Positions 52,261 to 62,518 of a stretch of DNA of 64,000 nt are shown here, in pieces; position 1 is the stretch's first letter, and each line of letters begins with the position of its first letter. Made by a program: the position numbers and the translations under genes. Source of the stretch: Myxococcales bacterium (GTDB lineage: Bacteria; Myxococcota; Myxococcia; Myxococcales; Anaeromyxobacteraceae); contig JAJZQX010000011.1 in NCBI GenBank assembly GCA_021806645.1, forward strand, positions 101,755-165,754, read 5' to 3'. The notes below the pieces were generated by a model, which was not told where the DNA came from, did not search any database, and was given only the letters and a program-made list of their open reading frames with translations.

Positions 52261-52677
52261 TCAGGCGGTGGCTGCGGGCGGAGACGGCCGGGGCGGCGCG
52301 GCGGCGAGCCGCTCCCGGACCAGGATGGGGAGATCGACGATGAGCGTGGGGGCCTCGTCCAGCAGCACGAGGCCGGAGATGGCGCCGGAGGTGAGCACCG
52401 CGGCGGCGAAGGCCGGGAGCGGCTGGAGCTCCGACTCGGGGACGGTGCGGACGCCCAGCACCTGGTCCACCACCAGCGTGGACTCGGCGCCGCCCTCCGG
52501 CGCCGCCACCACGAGGCCGCGCTGGCGGGCGAAGGTGGGGCCGAGGCTGGTCCCCTCCACCAGCGCGTCGCGCGGCACGTCGGCGATGTTGCCGATCCGG
52601 ACCACGTCGCGGACGGTGGTCGCGAAGACCCTCGCGCCGAGCTGGAACATCAGGAGCTCACTGACCGGCTCGGTCAT
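52261..52677 (-). CDS. frzB: CheW-like adaptor (FrzB)
   Basis: A 138-residue CheW-fold protein ('LLMFQLGARVFATTVRDVVRIGNIADVPR', in pieces; 'VVDQVLGVRTV'). ATG 52677 overlaps the frzA stop (ATGA). Second of two CheW genes at the head of the operon, matching the frzA-frzB order. The usual central hydrophobic strands are shortened, consistent with FrzB being a divergent, non-core adaptor. Confidence 0.85.
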   Translation of the reverse strand: MTEPVSELLMFQLGARVFATTVRDVVRIGNIADVPRDALVEGTSLGPTFARQRGLVVAAPEGGAESTLVVDQVLGVRTVPESELQPLPAFAAAVLTSGAISGLVLLDEAPTLIVDLPILVRERLAAAPPRPSPPAATA

Positions 52678-53186
52678 GTGCCGGCGCTCCCCGCGGGGAC
52701 GGCGCGGCTGCGCGCCGCCTCCACCAGCCGGGGCAGGTCGAGCACCGCGATGGTGCCCAGCTTGTCGCGGGCCACGCCGGAGAGGAACTCGGCCATGCCG
52801 GAGCTCTCGGCCGGCGGCGCCTCCAGGTGCCGGCGGGGGATGACCACCAGCCCCTCGAGGCCGTCGGAGATCACCGCCACCTTCCACTGGCCGCTGTGGA
52901 CCACCGCGGCACGCGTGGAGGCGCGGATGGCGATCGCCCCCTGTCCCACCAGCTGCCCGATGTCGAGCACCGGCAGCACCTCGCCGCGGTGCATGAAGAC
53001 GCCGGGCAGGAAGGAGGGGGCCGCCGGGAGGCGGGTCAGCGGCCCGAGCCGGACCACCTCGGTCACCAGCAACGCCTCGAAGGCGTAGCGGCCGCCCAGG
53101 ATCCGCAGGCAGAAGAACCAGGCGTCCTGCCCGGCGTGGCCGGCGCCGGACGGTGCTGCCTCGCTGGAGGGCCTGACCTGGGACAT
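52674..53186 (-). CDS. frzA: CheW-like coupling protein (FrzA)
   Basis: A 170-residue CheW protein coupling receptor to kinase ('WFFCLRILGGRYAFEALLVTEVV' in pieces, 'PGVFMHRGEVLPVLDIGQLVG', 'VISDGLEGLVVIP'). ATG 53186; GTG 53192 would add two residues. First gene of the frz operon, divergent from frzZ with an 82-bp shared promoter region. Confidence 0.9.
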   Translation of the reverse strand: MSQVRPSSEAAPSGAGHAGQDAWFFCLRILGGRYAFEALLVTEVVRLGPLTRLPAAPSFLPGVFMHRGEVLPVLDIGQLVGQGAIAIRASTRAAVVHSGQWKVAVISDGLEGLVVIPRRHLEAPPAESSGMAEFLSGVARDKLGTIAVLDLPRLVEAARSRAVPAGSAGT

Positions 53187-53268
53187 GGTCACGGATTATC
53201 GACGGACCCGGGACGAAGCAGCAAGGATGGTGCTATACGGAACTCGCCTTTCTCCCCGATATCGTGTC
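53187..53268. promoter_or_regulatory. Divergent frzA/frzZ promoter region
   Basis: 82 bp between the two start codons, noticeably less GC-rich than the genes. On the plus strand TATACG (53233-53238) could serve as a -10 for frzZ, about 30 bp before its GTG. No clear -35 is visible in either direction. Confidence 0.4.
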
Positions 53269-53961
53269 GTGAAGATCCTCATCTGCGCCGACAGCGACCT
53301 CCTGCTCCAGGCGGCCGCCATGACCTTGGAGCCGGCGGGCCACCAGGTGGCCGGGAGCCGGGATCCGTTCGCCCTGGCCTCGGCGATGGAGGGGGCGACG
53401 GTGCTCCTGACCGACCAGGCCCGCGGGCGGCAGGCGGCGGCGGTGCTGCGCGACCGTGGGTTCACCGGCCGCGCGCTGCTGCTCGCCGATGGCTCCGCCG
53501 AGGATCTGCCGGCGCAGGCCAGGGAGCTTCACCTCGACGGCTGGGTCGAGCTCTCGCCGACCGAGGGGCTCCCGGCGCGGCTGCAGGCCGCGCTCGGCCG
53601 GAAGCGCAAGGTGCTGATCGTGGACGACTCGGAGATCGTGGCCCGGCTGCTGGCCCAGGACCTCGAGTCGAAGGGGTTCGAGATCCAGTACGCGCCGGAC
53701 GCGGAGAAGGCCACCTCGATCATCCTGAAGCGCGCCACCCGGCCGGACCTGATCCTGCTCGACATCAACATGCCCAAGGTGGACGGGGCCCAGTTCTGCA
53801 AGTTCGTGAAGAAGAACGAGATGTTCAAGAGCATCAAGGTGCTCTTCTGCTCGGGCGAGGACCGCGAGAAGGTGACGCGGCTGGTCACCGAGTGCGGCGC
53901 CGACGGCTACATCCTCAAGGGCGAGGTCCTGGGGAAGTGGGTCCTCGAGAACGCCAGCTGA
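53269..53961 (+). CDS. frzZ: Double-receiver response regulator (FrzZ)
   Basis: 230 residues made of two receiver domains joined by a short linker. The first has 'ICADSD' and Asp49 in 'VLLTDQARG'; the second has 'LIVDDSEIV', Asp165 in 'LILLDINMPKVDG', 'VLFCSGEDRE' and Lys in 'YILKGEV'. GTG 53269 gives MKILICADSD; upstream in-frame ATGs (for example 53227) lie in the promoter region. Divergent from frzA exactly as in M. xanthus, where FrzZ is the output of the FrzE kinase that triggers reversal. Confidence 0.88.
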   Translation: MKILICADSDLLLQAAAMTLEPAGHQVAGSRDPFALASAMEGATVLLTDQARGRQAAAVLRDRGFTGRALLLADGSAEDLPAQARELHLDGWVELSPTEGLPARLQAALGRKRKVLIVDDSEIVARLLAQDLESKGFEIQYAPDAEKATSIILKRATRPDLILLDINMPKVDGAQFCKFVKKNEMFKSIKVLFCSGEDREKVTRLVTECGADGYILKGEVLGKWVLENAS

Positions 53962-53975
53962 ACCCCGCCGCCGTC

Positions 53976-54953
53976 TCACGGGCAGCGCGCCGGCGGCGTC
54001 ACCGAGTTGCACCCGCCGGGCGTCCCCTCGTCGAGCGCGCAGGCGAAGTTGGCCGGCTCGTCGGGCGCCAGCGCGTCGATCCGCTCCACCGCGGCGGGGC
54101 AGCGCGGCCCCGCGCCACCCTGGCCGAAGGTGGCCAGCACCGCCCCCGAAGGATCGAGCAGCCGCACCTCCGGCGACCGCTCGTCGGCGAGGCCTCCCGC
54201 CAGGGTCGAGGCCCCGCAGGTGAAGCGGACCGTGCCGGCCGCGGCCGGGTAGCGGCCGTCCCACGCCCCGCCGGCGACGAGGCCGAAGGCGCCCGGCGGC
54301 AGCGCCGCGGCGGCCGCGGCGACCGTGCAGCCGGCCAGCGAGCCCGAGCTGGTCCGCTTCTCCAGCCGCCAGCCGGAGAGGTCGAGCGGCTCCTCGCCGA
54401 GGTTGACCAGCTCCACGTACTCGCCGCCCCCCTGCGGCGTCACCGCCACCGCCCGCACCTCGGTGAGGACGGGGCGCGGTGGCGGTCCCGCCACGGTCGA
54501 GAAGGTGGCGACGAAGGTCCGGCGCTGCCCCTCGGGGTCGAGCACGGCGCGCCCCTCGGCGTCGAGCAGCGTCGGGGCGACCACCAGCGCGTAGGCGGCC
54601 GCGCCGGCCAGCGGCGCGATGGGCCGCAGCTCGATGCGGCGTCCGCCCTCGGCGAGCGCCGGGTCGCAGGGGAGGGCGAGCGGGCCGGACGGCTCGCCCG
54701 CCTCGAGCAGGCGGGCCACGGCGCGGGCGTCGGCGGCGCGAACCAGCGCGACCAGGAGCCCCTCGGCGAGGCCGCCGGCGGCGACCGGCGCGGTGAAGTC
54801 CACCGTGACCGGCGCCGAGCGCGCCACCCCGGTCCCGCTCGGCGACCAGCCGGCGATCCGCGTGTGCGGCGCGGGCGCCTGCGGGCCGCAGCCGGAAAGG
54901 GCGACGGCGGCCAGCAGCGCCACCGCGGCCGCTCGTTGCGCGCGCCAGCTCAC
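53976..54953 (-). CDS. Lipoprotein with lamin-tail domain
   Basis: A 325-residue predicted lipoprotein: basic start, hydrophobic stretch and lipobox 'VALSGC' with Cys22. An Ig-like (Big_5) region follows (~35-150, 'VTVDFTAPVAAGGL'), then a lamin-tail (LTD) domain (~155-260, 'GEYVELVNLGEEPLDLSGWRLEK'). GTG 54953 overlaps the stop of the upstream gene. Surface or periplasmic binding role; the ligand is unknown. Confidence 0.82.
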   Translation of the reverse strand: MSWRAQRAAAVALLAAVALSGCGPQAPAPHTRIAGWSPSGTGVARSAPVTVDFTAPVAAGGLAEGLLVALVRAADARAVARLLEAGEPSGPLALPCDPALAEGGRRIELRPIAPLAGAAAYALVVAPTLLDAEGRAVLDPEGQRRTFVATFSTVAGPPPRPVLTEVRAVAVTPQGGGEYVELVNLGEEPLDLSGWRLEKRTSSGSLAGCTVAAAAAALPPGAFGLVAGGAWDGRYPAAAGTVRFTCGASTLAGGLADERSPEVRLLDPSGAVLATFGQGGAGPRCPAAVERIDALAPDEPANFACALDEGTPGGCNSVTPPARCP

Positions 54954-55543
54954 GGCCGCCGCTCCAGGAACAGGCCGCCGGTCAGCGCGTCCAGCTCGGC
55001 GGTGACCCGCGCCAGCTCCAGCTCCGCCTCGAGGCGCGCCCTCGCGTCCGGGGGCGGATCGGCCAGCAGCGCCAGCAGCCGGTGGCGCCGCTCGAAGTGG
55101 AGGGCGGTGGCCTTGCCGACCGCCTCGTCGCGCCGCCTGGCCCGGGCCAGCGCCGCGGCGGCGGCCGCCGCCTCGCCGGTGGTCGCCACCAGGTCGCCCA
55201 GCTCCCAGGTGGCGTGGAGCGAGACGGAGGTGCCCGGCGACGAGCGCAGGTAGTCCACCTCGCTGGTGCCCTGCATCCCGACGACACGGTAGGCGCGTTC
55301 GTCGTGGCGCACCTCGGCGGTGATCCGCGGCAGCAGCGCCGAGAGCCGCCGGCGCTTGGCCAGCTCGGCGGGATCCGGGGTGGCCGCCTCGGCGTGGCGG
55401 GCGGCGGCCGCCTGGACCGCGGCCACGCTCGGCTCGCTGATGGCGAGACGGGCGAGGAGCTTGGCGGGGTCGGGAGCCGGAAGCGCGGCCACCGGGGCGG
55501 CCGGCGGGGCGAGGAGCAACAGCGCCAGGAGGGTCGAGGTCAT
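54950..55543 (-). CDS. Secreted helical protein of unknown function
   Basis: 197 residues, ATG 55543. An N-terminal signal peptide (~1-20, 'LLALLLLAPPAAPVAA') precedes an almost all-helical mature region with heptad-like charge patterns and one beta-rich insert ('ITAEVRHDERAYRV', 'SLHATWELGDLV'). The mix of a strand pair between long helices recalls a short TolC-like outer-membrane efflux protein, but at this length it cannot be a full one. It is coupled to the lipoprotein gene (GTGA overlap). Confidence 0.65.
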   Translation of the reverse strand: MTSTLLALLLLAPPAAPVAALPAPDPAKLLARLAISEPSVAAVQAAAARHAEAATPDPAELAKRRRLSALLPRITAEVRHDERAYRVVGMQGTSEVDYLRSSPGTSVSLHATWELGDLVATTGEAAAAAAALARARRRDEAVGKATALHFERRHRLLALLADPPPDARARLEAELELARVTAELDALTGGLFLERRP

Positions 55544-55681
55544 GGCGTCGCCGGGAGCAGGACCCGGGCCGCGCCAACCCCGCGACGCCACGCGGGCCGC
55601 CGCCGGCGCGACGGGACGCCAGCCGGACCTCGGCCCGCGGCGCGGCCGACATTCCTGTCCCAGAGTCGTTGCGCCCTTGAT

Positions 55682-56325
55682 GTGACGGCGCCGGCCGGGG
55701 CCCGGCGGGACGGAGCCGCTCCGGCCCTCGTGCTGCGCGACGCCACGAGGGCACCGCGGGCCTCGGCGCGCTGCGAGTGGACATGATGGGCGGGGCTGCG
55801 GAAACTTGCTCCGCGCTCGCTGCGCGACGCGGAGCTTCGGACAGTCCTCGCCCCGCACAAGGCAGCACGGCGCGCCGAGGCGAACGCTGCACGTCCCTGC
55901 GCCGCTCCGCAAAGGGCCTCGCGTCCCGCCCGCCGGGCTCTTGGGCGGCGCCTTCCCGTGAAGGCGCCCCACGTCGCCCGGCGGTTAGGCGTCCAAGCGC
56001 CCAGGCGCCGAAGTCGGGCGGGGCTGTCGCGCGAAGGCACACTTGCCGAGCACGCCCGCGAGGAAGCGCTGCCGAGGCGCGCCCGGGTCCATGGTGCGCG
56101 ACGGCAACCGGAGCCTCGCCCGGGCCCGGTCGCAGACGCCGCAGGCGCTTCAGCGAGGCGACCCTTGGCGGCGCGCCCCGCACCTCCAGCGGGTAGCGCG
56201 CCGAGGCCGGCGAGCAACCGAACGCGCGCGCAGGCCGTGTGCCGGAGCGGGACAGCCTCCCGCCCGCAGGCGCCGCCGGGTGGAAGGGCGCGCCGAACCG
56301 CCGGGCCCCGCGGCGGCGCCGTCAC
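55682..56325. repeat. Non-coding repeat element with ~27-bp terminal inverted repeats
   Basis: GTGACGGCGCC at 55682-55692 is matched by GGCGCCGTCAC at 56315-56325. Inside each end a second exact 12-bp match (GGGGCCCGGCGG at 55697-55708; CCGCCGGGCCCC at 56298-56309) extends the inverted repeats to 27-28 bp, with a small mismatch block. The 644 bp between hold only low-complexity Arg/Ala-rich open frames. A partial related copy lies at ~42640-42846. This fits a MITE-like or structured non-coding repeat. Confidence 0.65.
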
Positions 56326-56465
56326 TGGTCGAGCAACTCAGCACAGCACGGCGTTCAGCGTTCTCCCGTCCCAGAGTAGGTGCAGCGCCCGCACCCGACT
56401 CCTTGCCGAAGTCAGGCAGGCTGACTCTTGACGTGAATTATGAGAACTCCTAGAGTCCACATATC
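56326..56465. other. Promoter region of Phd/PIN pair
   Basis: GC drops sharply near 56420-56465 (TGACGTGAATTATGAGAACTCC...CACATATC), the usual look of an autoregulated toxin-antitoxin promoter. A clear -35/-10 pair could not be fixed. Confidence 0.35.
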
Positions 56466-56771
56466 ATGACCACTCCGCTCGACGGGACCGTCATCACCCC
56501 CATGGACCTCCGCGCCCACGCCGGCGAGTTCCTGGATCGCGTCCGGCTGCAGCACGACACCTTCATCATCGAGCGGCGCGGAACGCCCATGGCGGCGCTG
56601 GTGCCGATCGAGCGGCTCAGGCAGATGCGCGAGTCGGCGGTGCGACTGTCCCGGCTCATGTCCCGGCTCCAGGCCGAGCATGTCGAGGCGTCGGGCCAGG
56701 ATCCGGCCGAGATCGACGCAGCGGCCATCGAGGCGGTTCGGCGCGTCCGCGCCCGGGCGAAGCGGAGGTGA
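56466..56771 (+). CDS. Phd/YefM-like antitoxin
   Basis: 101 residues. The N-terminal half is the Phd/YefM fold ('VITPMDLRAHAGEFLDRVR', 'FIIERRGTPMAALVPIERL') that binds the operator; the basic, helical C-terminus is the part that would wrap the toxin. It overlaps the PIN gene region, with GGAGG at its 3' end serving as the toxin ribosome site. Confidence 0.85.
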   Translation: MTTPLDGTVITPMDLRAHAGEFLDRVRLQHDTFIIERRGTPMAALVPIERLRQMRESAVRLSRLMSRLQAEHVEASGQDPAEIDAAAIEAVRRVRARAKRR

Positions 56772-56773
56772 CC

Positions 56774-57289
56774 ATGGCCTCGTGCCTCGTTCTCGACTCG
56801 ATGGTCTGGGCCCAGGCCGCGGCCGATCCGCGCGGCCCCTCAGGTGCCATCGTGGAGTTGGCCCGCGAGCGCGCCTTGGTGCTGGTGGCGTCGCCCTACA
56901 TCCGCGCCGAGGTTCGCCTCGCCTCGCACGATGTGGGCTTCCGCAAGCGGCTGGGCTCGAAGTTCGACGTCGATCTCTGGCTCGAGTCCACCCTCGCCGC
57001 CTGCGCCGAACTGGTCGACGTCACCGGCCCGCCGGTGCTGCTGGAGCACGCCAAGGACGACCCCATCCTCTGGCTCGCGGCGGCCGGTGGCGCCTCCCAC
57101 CTGGTCACCTGGGAGCAGCGCCTCCTCGACCTGAAGGAATACCGCTTCACGCGGATCCTGACGCCGCCGGCGTTCCTGCGCGCCTGGCGCAACCCCGCCG
57201 GGCACGAGCCGCTTCCCGAGTGGAAGGTGCTTCGGCGCGCGGCCGACCTGCCGCGCCGGCGTGCGCCGCGGGTGGCGGCCGGCGGCTAG
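56774..57289 (+). CDS. PIN-domain toxin
   Basis: A 171-residue PIN-domain ribonuclease. Acidic active-site residues: Asp in 'LVLDSMVW', Glu in 'IRAEVRLA', Asp pair in 'AKDDPILWLA'; the fourth position reads 'LVTWEQRLLDL', with Glu where Asp is usual. ATG 56774 is preferred over GTG 56768 because GGAGG (56764-56768) lies five bases upstream. Forms a type II pair with the Phd-like gene; ends 4 bp inside the convergent iscX gene. Confidence 0.85.
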   Translation: MASCLVLDSMVWAQAAADPRGPSGAIVELARERALVLVASPYIRAEVRLASHDVGFRKRLGSKFDVDLWLESTLAACAELVDVTGPPVLLEHAKDDPILWLAAAGGASHLVTWEQRLLDLKEYRFTRILTPPAFLRAWRNPAGHEPLPEWKVLRRAADLPRRRAPRVAAGG

Positions 57290-57483
57290 CCCTCCACCTC
57301 GTCGAGCCAGGCCATCTGGATGGCCTCGAGCACCTTCTCGCTGGAGCGCTCCGGGTCGTCGTCGAACCCGGGCAGCTCGCAGACCCAGCGGTGCAGGTCG
57401 GTGAACCGCACCTGCAGGGGCGCCACGCCGGCGTGACGCTCGCTCAGCTCGATGGCGATCTCTCGGATGTCGCGCCACTTCAT
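57286..57483 (-). CDS. iscX: Fe-S assembly protein IscX
   Basis: A 65-residue acidic IscX ('WRDIREIAIELSERHAGV', 'RFTDLHRWVCELPGFDDDPE', 'AIQMAWLDE'), the small IscS-binding modulator and possible iron adaptor. Last gene of the isc operon, 10 bp after fdx. Confidence 0.93.
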   Translation of the reverse strand: MKWRDIREIAIELSERHAGVAPLQVRFTDLHRWVCELPGFDDDPERSSEKVLEAIQMAWLDEVEG

Positions 57484-57493
57484 GGAGCCCCCG

Positions 57494-57799
57494 TCAGCTG
57501 GCGATCCGGTTCCCCGGGATGCGCGCCACCACCGCGGCGTCGCCCACCCGGGCCTGGCAGCCCAGCCGGCTGCGCGAGGCGAGCCCCACCGCCTCGTCGA
57601 GCTTGTCGTCCTCCCGCTCGGCCGGCGGCGAGAGCGAGTCGAGCCCGCGCTCCACCCAGACGTGGCAGGTGACGCAGGCGCAGACGCCGCCGCAGTTGTG
57701 AGGCAGCTCCACGCCGGCCGCCTCGGCGGCGTCGAGCAGCGTGGTGCCGGTGGCGACGTCGGCGCTCTCGCCGCCCGGCAGGAAGGTCACGCGGGGCAT
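57494..57799 (-). CDS. fdx: Isc-type [2Fe-2S] ferredoxin
   Basis: A 101-residue adrenodoxin-type ferredoxin. The cluster ligands are C36, C42 and C45 ('NCGGVCACVTC', C-x5-C-x2-C) and C81 ('LGCQA'). It supplies electrons for cluster assembly on IscU. Lies 6 bp after hscA. Confidence 0.95.
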   Translation of the reverse strand: MPRVTFLPGGESADVATGTTLLDAAEAAGVELPHNCGGVCACVTCHVWVERGLDSLSPPAEREDDKLDEAVGLASRSRLGCQARVGDAAVVARIPGNRIAS

Positions 57800-57805
57800 G
57801 GCGAG

Positions 57806-59668
<1,863 letters not shown>

Positions 59669-59698
59669 CACGTCTCCAGGTGAGCGGGGGGATCCAGG

Positions 59699-60307
59699 CT
59701 ACGGGGTGCCGGCGCCGCGCTCGGCGTCGGCGATGATGTTGTCATAGTAGCGCGCCCGGGAGAGCCGGCGGGCGATCTCCCAGACCGACTCGCTGAACCA
59801 GTCCTGCTCGTCGAAGAAGCGGCCGCAGTCGGCCTCCAGGGCGGTGAGGCGGGCCTGGGCTCGCGCCGCGATGCCGGCGAGCGCGGCGGCGTCGCCGTCG
59901 GCGCGGGCCAGCGCCAGCGCCTCGCGCCACTCCAGCTGCTCCTCGAGGAAGTCCGGATCGTGGAAGGTGCGCCCCTCGCCGAAGACGTCCTGCCCGGCCA
60001 GCTTGAGCAGGTAGGCGGCCCGGCGGCGCCAGTCCTTGAGGGCGCGGTGGGCATCGTTGAGCCGGGTGGCCCGCTCCAGCGCGATGCGCCGCTCGCGCGG
60101 CTCGGCGCGGGCGAAGCGGTCGGGGTGGAACTGGCGGGAGAGGTCGCGGAAGCGCCGCTCCAGCTCGCGCGGGTCGAGCGCGAACTCGCGGGGGAGGGCG
60201 AAGAGCGAGTAGTGGTCCTCGGCCGGGCCGATGGGCTGGAGCTTCCGGCAGGAACCGCAGAACGGCGTGCTCTTGGCCGTCGCTCCGTGGCAGCTCCAGC
60301 AGGTCAC
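59699..60307 (-). CDS. hscB: J-domain co-chaperone HscB with N-terminal Cys4 motif
   Basis: A 202-residue HscB. The J-domain (~32-100) carries 'FHPDRFA' (HPD) and is followed by the three-helix IscU-binding domain. Unusually for bacteria, the N-terminus has a CxxC-CxxC zinc-type motif ('CWSC', 'FCGSC'), as in eukaryotic HSC20. GTG 60307 starts it. It lies 30 bp upstream of hscA. Confidence 0.92.
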   Translation of the reverse strand: MTCWSCHGATAKSTPFCGSCRKLQPIGPAEDHYSLFALPREFALDPRELERRFRDLSRQFHPDRFARAEPRERRIALERATRLNDAHRALKDWRRRAAYLLKLAGQDVFGEGRTFHDPDFLEEQLEWREALALARADGDAAALAGIAARAQARLTALEADCGRFFDEQDWFSESVWEIARRLSRARYYDNIIADAERGAGTP

Positions 60308-60351
60308 GAACTCCTCGTGGGCGCGCCGGGGGACGCCCCCGGGAGGCGCCG

Positions 60352-60681
60352 TCAGATGGTGAAGGACTCGCCGCAGCTGCAGGACGTCTTGACGTTGGGG
60401 TTGCGGAAGACGAACCCCGACTGCATCAGGGTCTGCTGCCAGTCGATGACGGTGCCGGCCAGGAACACGGCGCTCTTCGGGTCCACGAAGACCCGCGCCC
60501 CGTCCCGCTCGACCACCTGGTCGAACCTGGCCGGCTCGGTGGCCCAGTCCACGTGGTAGTTGAGGCCCGAGCAGCCGCCGCCCTTGACCCCGAGCCGCAG
60601 CCCGCCCGCCGGCGTGCCCTTCTCGCCGATCAGGGTCCTGATCCTGGCCGCCGCCTTCTCGCTGATCTCGATCGCCGCCAT
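60352..60681 (-). CDS. iscA: A-type Fe-S carrier IscA
   Basis: A 109-residue A-type carrier with the three cluster cysteines in 'GGGCSGLNY' and 'SCSCGESF'. It accepts clusters from IscU and passes them to apo-targets. Located between iscU and hscB as in the classical isc order. Confidence 0.95.
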   Translation of the reverse strand: MAAIEISEKAAARIRTLIGEKGTPAGGLRLGVKGGGCSGLNYHVDWATEPARFDQVVERDGARVFVDPKSAVFLAGTVIDWQQTLMQSGFVFRNPNVKTSCSCGESFTI

Positions 60682-60700
60682 CCCGTGCCCCCCGCCCGCC

Positions 60701-61129
60701 CTAGTGCCCCGACTCGAGGACGCCCTCGGGGCGGGGCGCCGCCGCCCTGGCCTGCTGCTTGCGCTGCCAGTCGGCGACCGCCGCCTTGATGGCGTCCTCG
60801 GCCAGCACCGAGCAGTGGATCTTGACCGGCGGCAGGTCGAGCTCCTGCGCCACGTCGGTGTTCTTGATCCGCAGGGCCTCGGCGACCGTCTTCCCCTTGA
60901 CCCACTCGGTCACCAGCGAGGAGGAGGCGATGGCCGAGCCGCAGCCGAAGGTCTTGAACCTGGCGTCCTCGATCACCCCGGCGTCGTTCACCTTGATCTG
61001 CAGCTTCATCACGTCGCCGCAGGCGGGGGCGCCCACCAGGCCGGTGCCGACGTCGGCGGCCTCCTTGTCGAGGGAGCCGACGTTGCGCGGGTTCTCGTAG
61101 TGGTCGATGACCTTGTCGGAATACGCCAC
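60701..61129 (-). CDS. iscU: Fe-S scaffold protein IscU
   Basis: A 142-residue scaffold. Ligand cysteines lie in 'PACGDVM' (with the regulatory Asp), 'TFGCGSAIASSS' and 'IHCSVLAEDAI', and the HscA-binding LPPVK motif precedes the last. GTG 61129 with AAGGAGCG upstream gives MAYSDKVIDHYENPRNVG. The C-terminus is ~14 residues longer than E. coli IscU. Confidence 0.95.
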   Translation of the reverse strand: MAYSDKVIDHYENPRNVGSLDKEAADVGTGLVGAPACGDVMKLQIKVNDAGVIEDARFKTFGCGSAIASSSLVTEWVKGKTVAEALRIKNTDVAQELDLPPVKIHCSVLAEDAIKAAVADWQRKQQARAAAPRPEGVLESGH

Positions 61130-61140
61130 GGTCGCTCCTT

Positions 61141-62364
61141 TCACCCCGAGTGCGGAGTGGCCCACTCGACGCGGGACAGGTCCACGCCGTCCTTGACCAT
61201 CTCGTAGAGCGGGCTCATGTCGCGCAGCTTCTTGACCTTGGCGATCACCAGGGCGATGACGTGATCGACCTCTTCCGCCGTGGTGAAGCGCCCCAGGCCG
61301 AACCGGATCGAGCTGTGGGCGAGGTCGTCGCCGATCCCCATGGCCCGCAGCACGTAGGACGGCTCCAGCGAGGCCGAGGTGCAGGCCGAGCCGGAGGAGA
61401 CCGCCACGTCCTTGATGGCCATCATCATGGCCTCGCCCTCCACGTAGGCGAAGCTGACGTTGAGGTTGCCGGGCAGCCGGTGCTCAAGAGAGCCGTTCAG
61501 GGAGACCAGGTCGAGCCCGGCCTCGAGGCCGCGCCGCAGCCGCTCGCGCAGCGCCAGCACGCGGACCGCCTCGGCCTCGCGCTCCGCGCCGGCCAGCTCG
61601 CAGGCCTTGCCGAAGCCGACGATGCCCGGGACGTTGAGCGTGCCGGAGCGGAAGCCGCGCTCGTGGCCGCCGCCGTCGATCTGGGTGGTGAGCCGGACCC
61701 GCGGCTTGCGCCGCACGTAGAGGGCCCCCACGCCCTTGGGGCCGTAGAGCTTGTGGGCCGAGAGCGAGGCCAGGTCCACCTGGGCCCGCTCGACGTCGAA
61801 GGGGATCTTGCCGGCGCTCTGCACGGCGTCGCAGTGGAAGAGGACGCCGGCGGCGCGGGTGATGGCGCCGATCTGCTCGATGGGCTGGACCGTGCCGGTC
61901 TCGTTGTTGGCGTGCATCACCGAGACCAGCACGGTGTCGGGGCGCAGCGCCGCCTTCACCGCGGCCGGATCGACGCGGCCGTCCCTGGCCACCGGCAGGA
62001 CGGTGACGGTCCAGCCTTCCCGCTCCAGCGCGTGCATCGAGTCGAGCACCGCCTTGTGCTCGGTGGCGACGGTGACGAGGTGGCGCCCCTTCTCCCGGTA
62101 GAACTGGGCCGCTCCCTTGATGGCCAGGTTGTTCGACTCGGTGGCGCCGGAGGTCCAGACCAGCTCCCTGGCGCTGGCCCCGATCAGGGTGGCCACCTGG
62201 ACCCGGGCCGCCTCGACCGCCTCCTCGGCCCGCCAGCCGAAGGAGTGACTCTTGGAGGCGGCGTTGCCGAACTCCCCCTTGAAGAAGGGGAGCATGGCGT
62301 CCAGCACCCGCGGATCGACCGGGGTGGTCGCGTGGCAATCCATGTAGATGGGCAACTTCACCAC
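61141..62364 (-). CDS. iscS: Cysteine desulfurase IscS
   Basis: A 407-residue PLP enzyme, very close to E. coli IscS. PLP Lys in '[10 protein letters not shown]', '[10 protein letters not shown]', catalytic Cys in '[17 protein letters not shown]', and 'MHANNETG'. It provides persulfide to IscU. GTG 62364 (or 62361). First gene of the operon: no iscR precedes it, and the 154-bp upstream region is shared with the divergent dsbD-like gene. Confidence 0.96.
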   Translation of the reverse strand: MVKLPIYMDCHATTPVDPRVLDAMLPFFKGEFGNAASKSHSFGWRAEEAVEAARVQVATLIGASARELVWTSGATESNNLAIKGAAQFYREKGRHLVTVATEHKAVLDSMHALEREGWTVTVLPVARDGRVDPAAVKAALRPDTVLVSVMHANNETGTVQPIEQIGAITRAAGVLFHCDAVQSAGKIPFDVERAQVDLASLSAHKLYGPKGVGALYVRRKPRVRLTTQIDGGGHERGFRSGTLNVPGIVGFGKACELAGAEREAEAVRVLALRERLRRGLEAGLDLVSLNGSLEHRLPGNLNVSFAYVEGEAMMMAIKDVAVSSGSACTSASLEPSYVLRAMGIGDDLAHSSIRFGLGRFTTAEEVDHVIALVIAKVKKLRDMSPLYEMVKDGVDLSRVEWATPHSG

Positions 62365-62518
62365 GTTCGCGTACCTCTCGCGGAAGGGATGCCCCCGGCC
62401 GGGAATACTGGACGGTGGGGGTCGTTTATCCGGAAAGGTCCCACCCGGTCAAGGGGGACGCGCTGCACAAATCCCGGGCGCAACAGCTGTTTTTGGATTA
62501 ATAGCGGGCCGCATCGCC

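Noticed and set aside
55540..56325. 261-residue minus-strand frame within the repeat element
   Set aside because: Arg/Ala/Gly-rich throughout, no start with a ribosome site, no domain pattern; consistent with GC-rich non-coding DNA.
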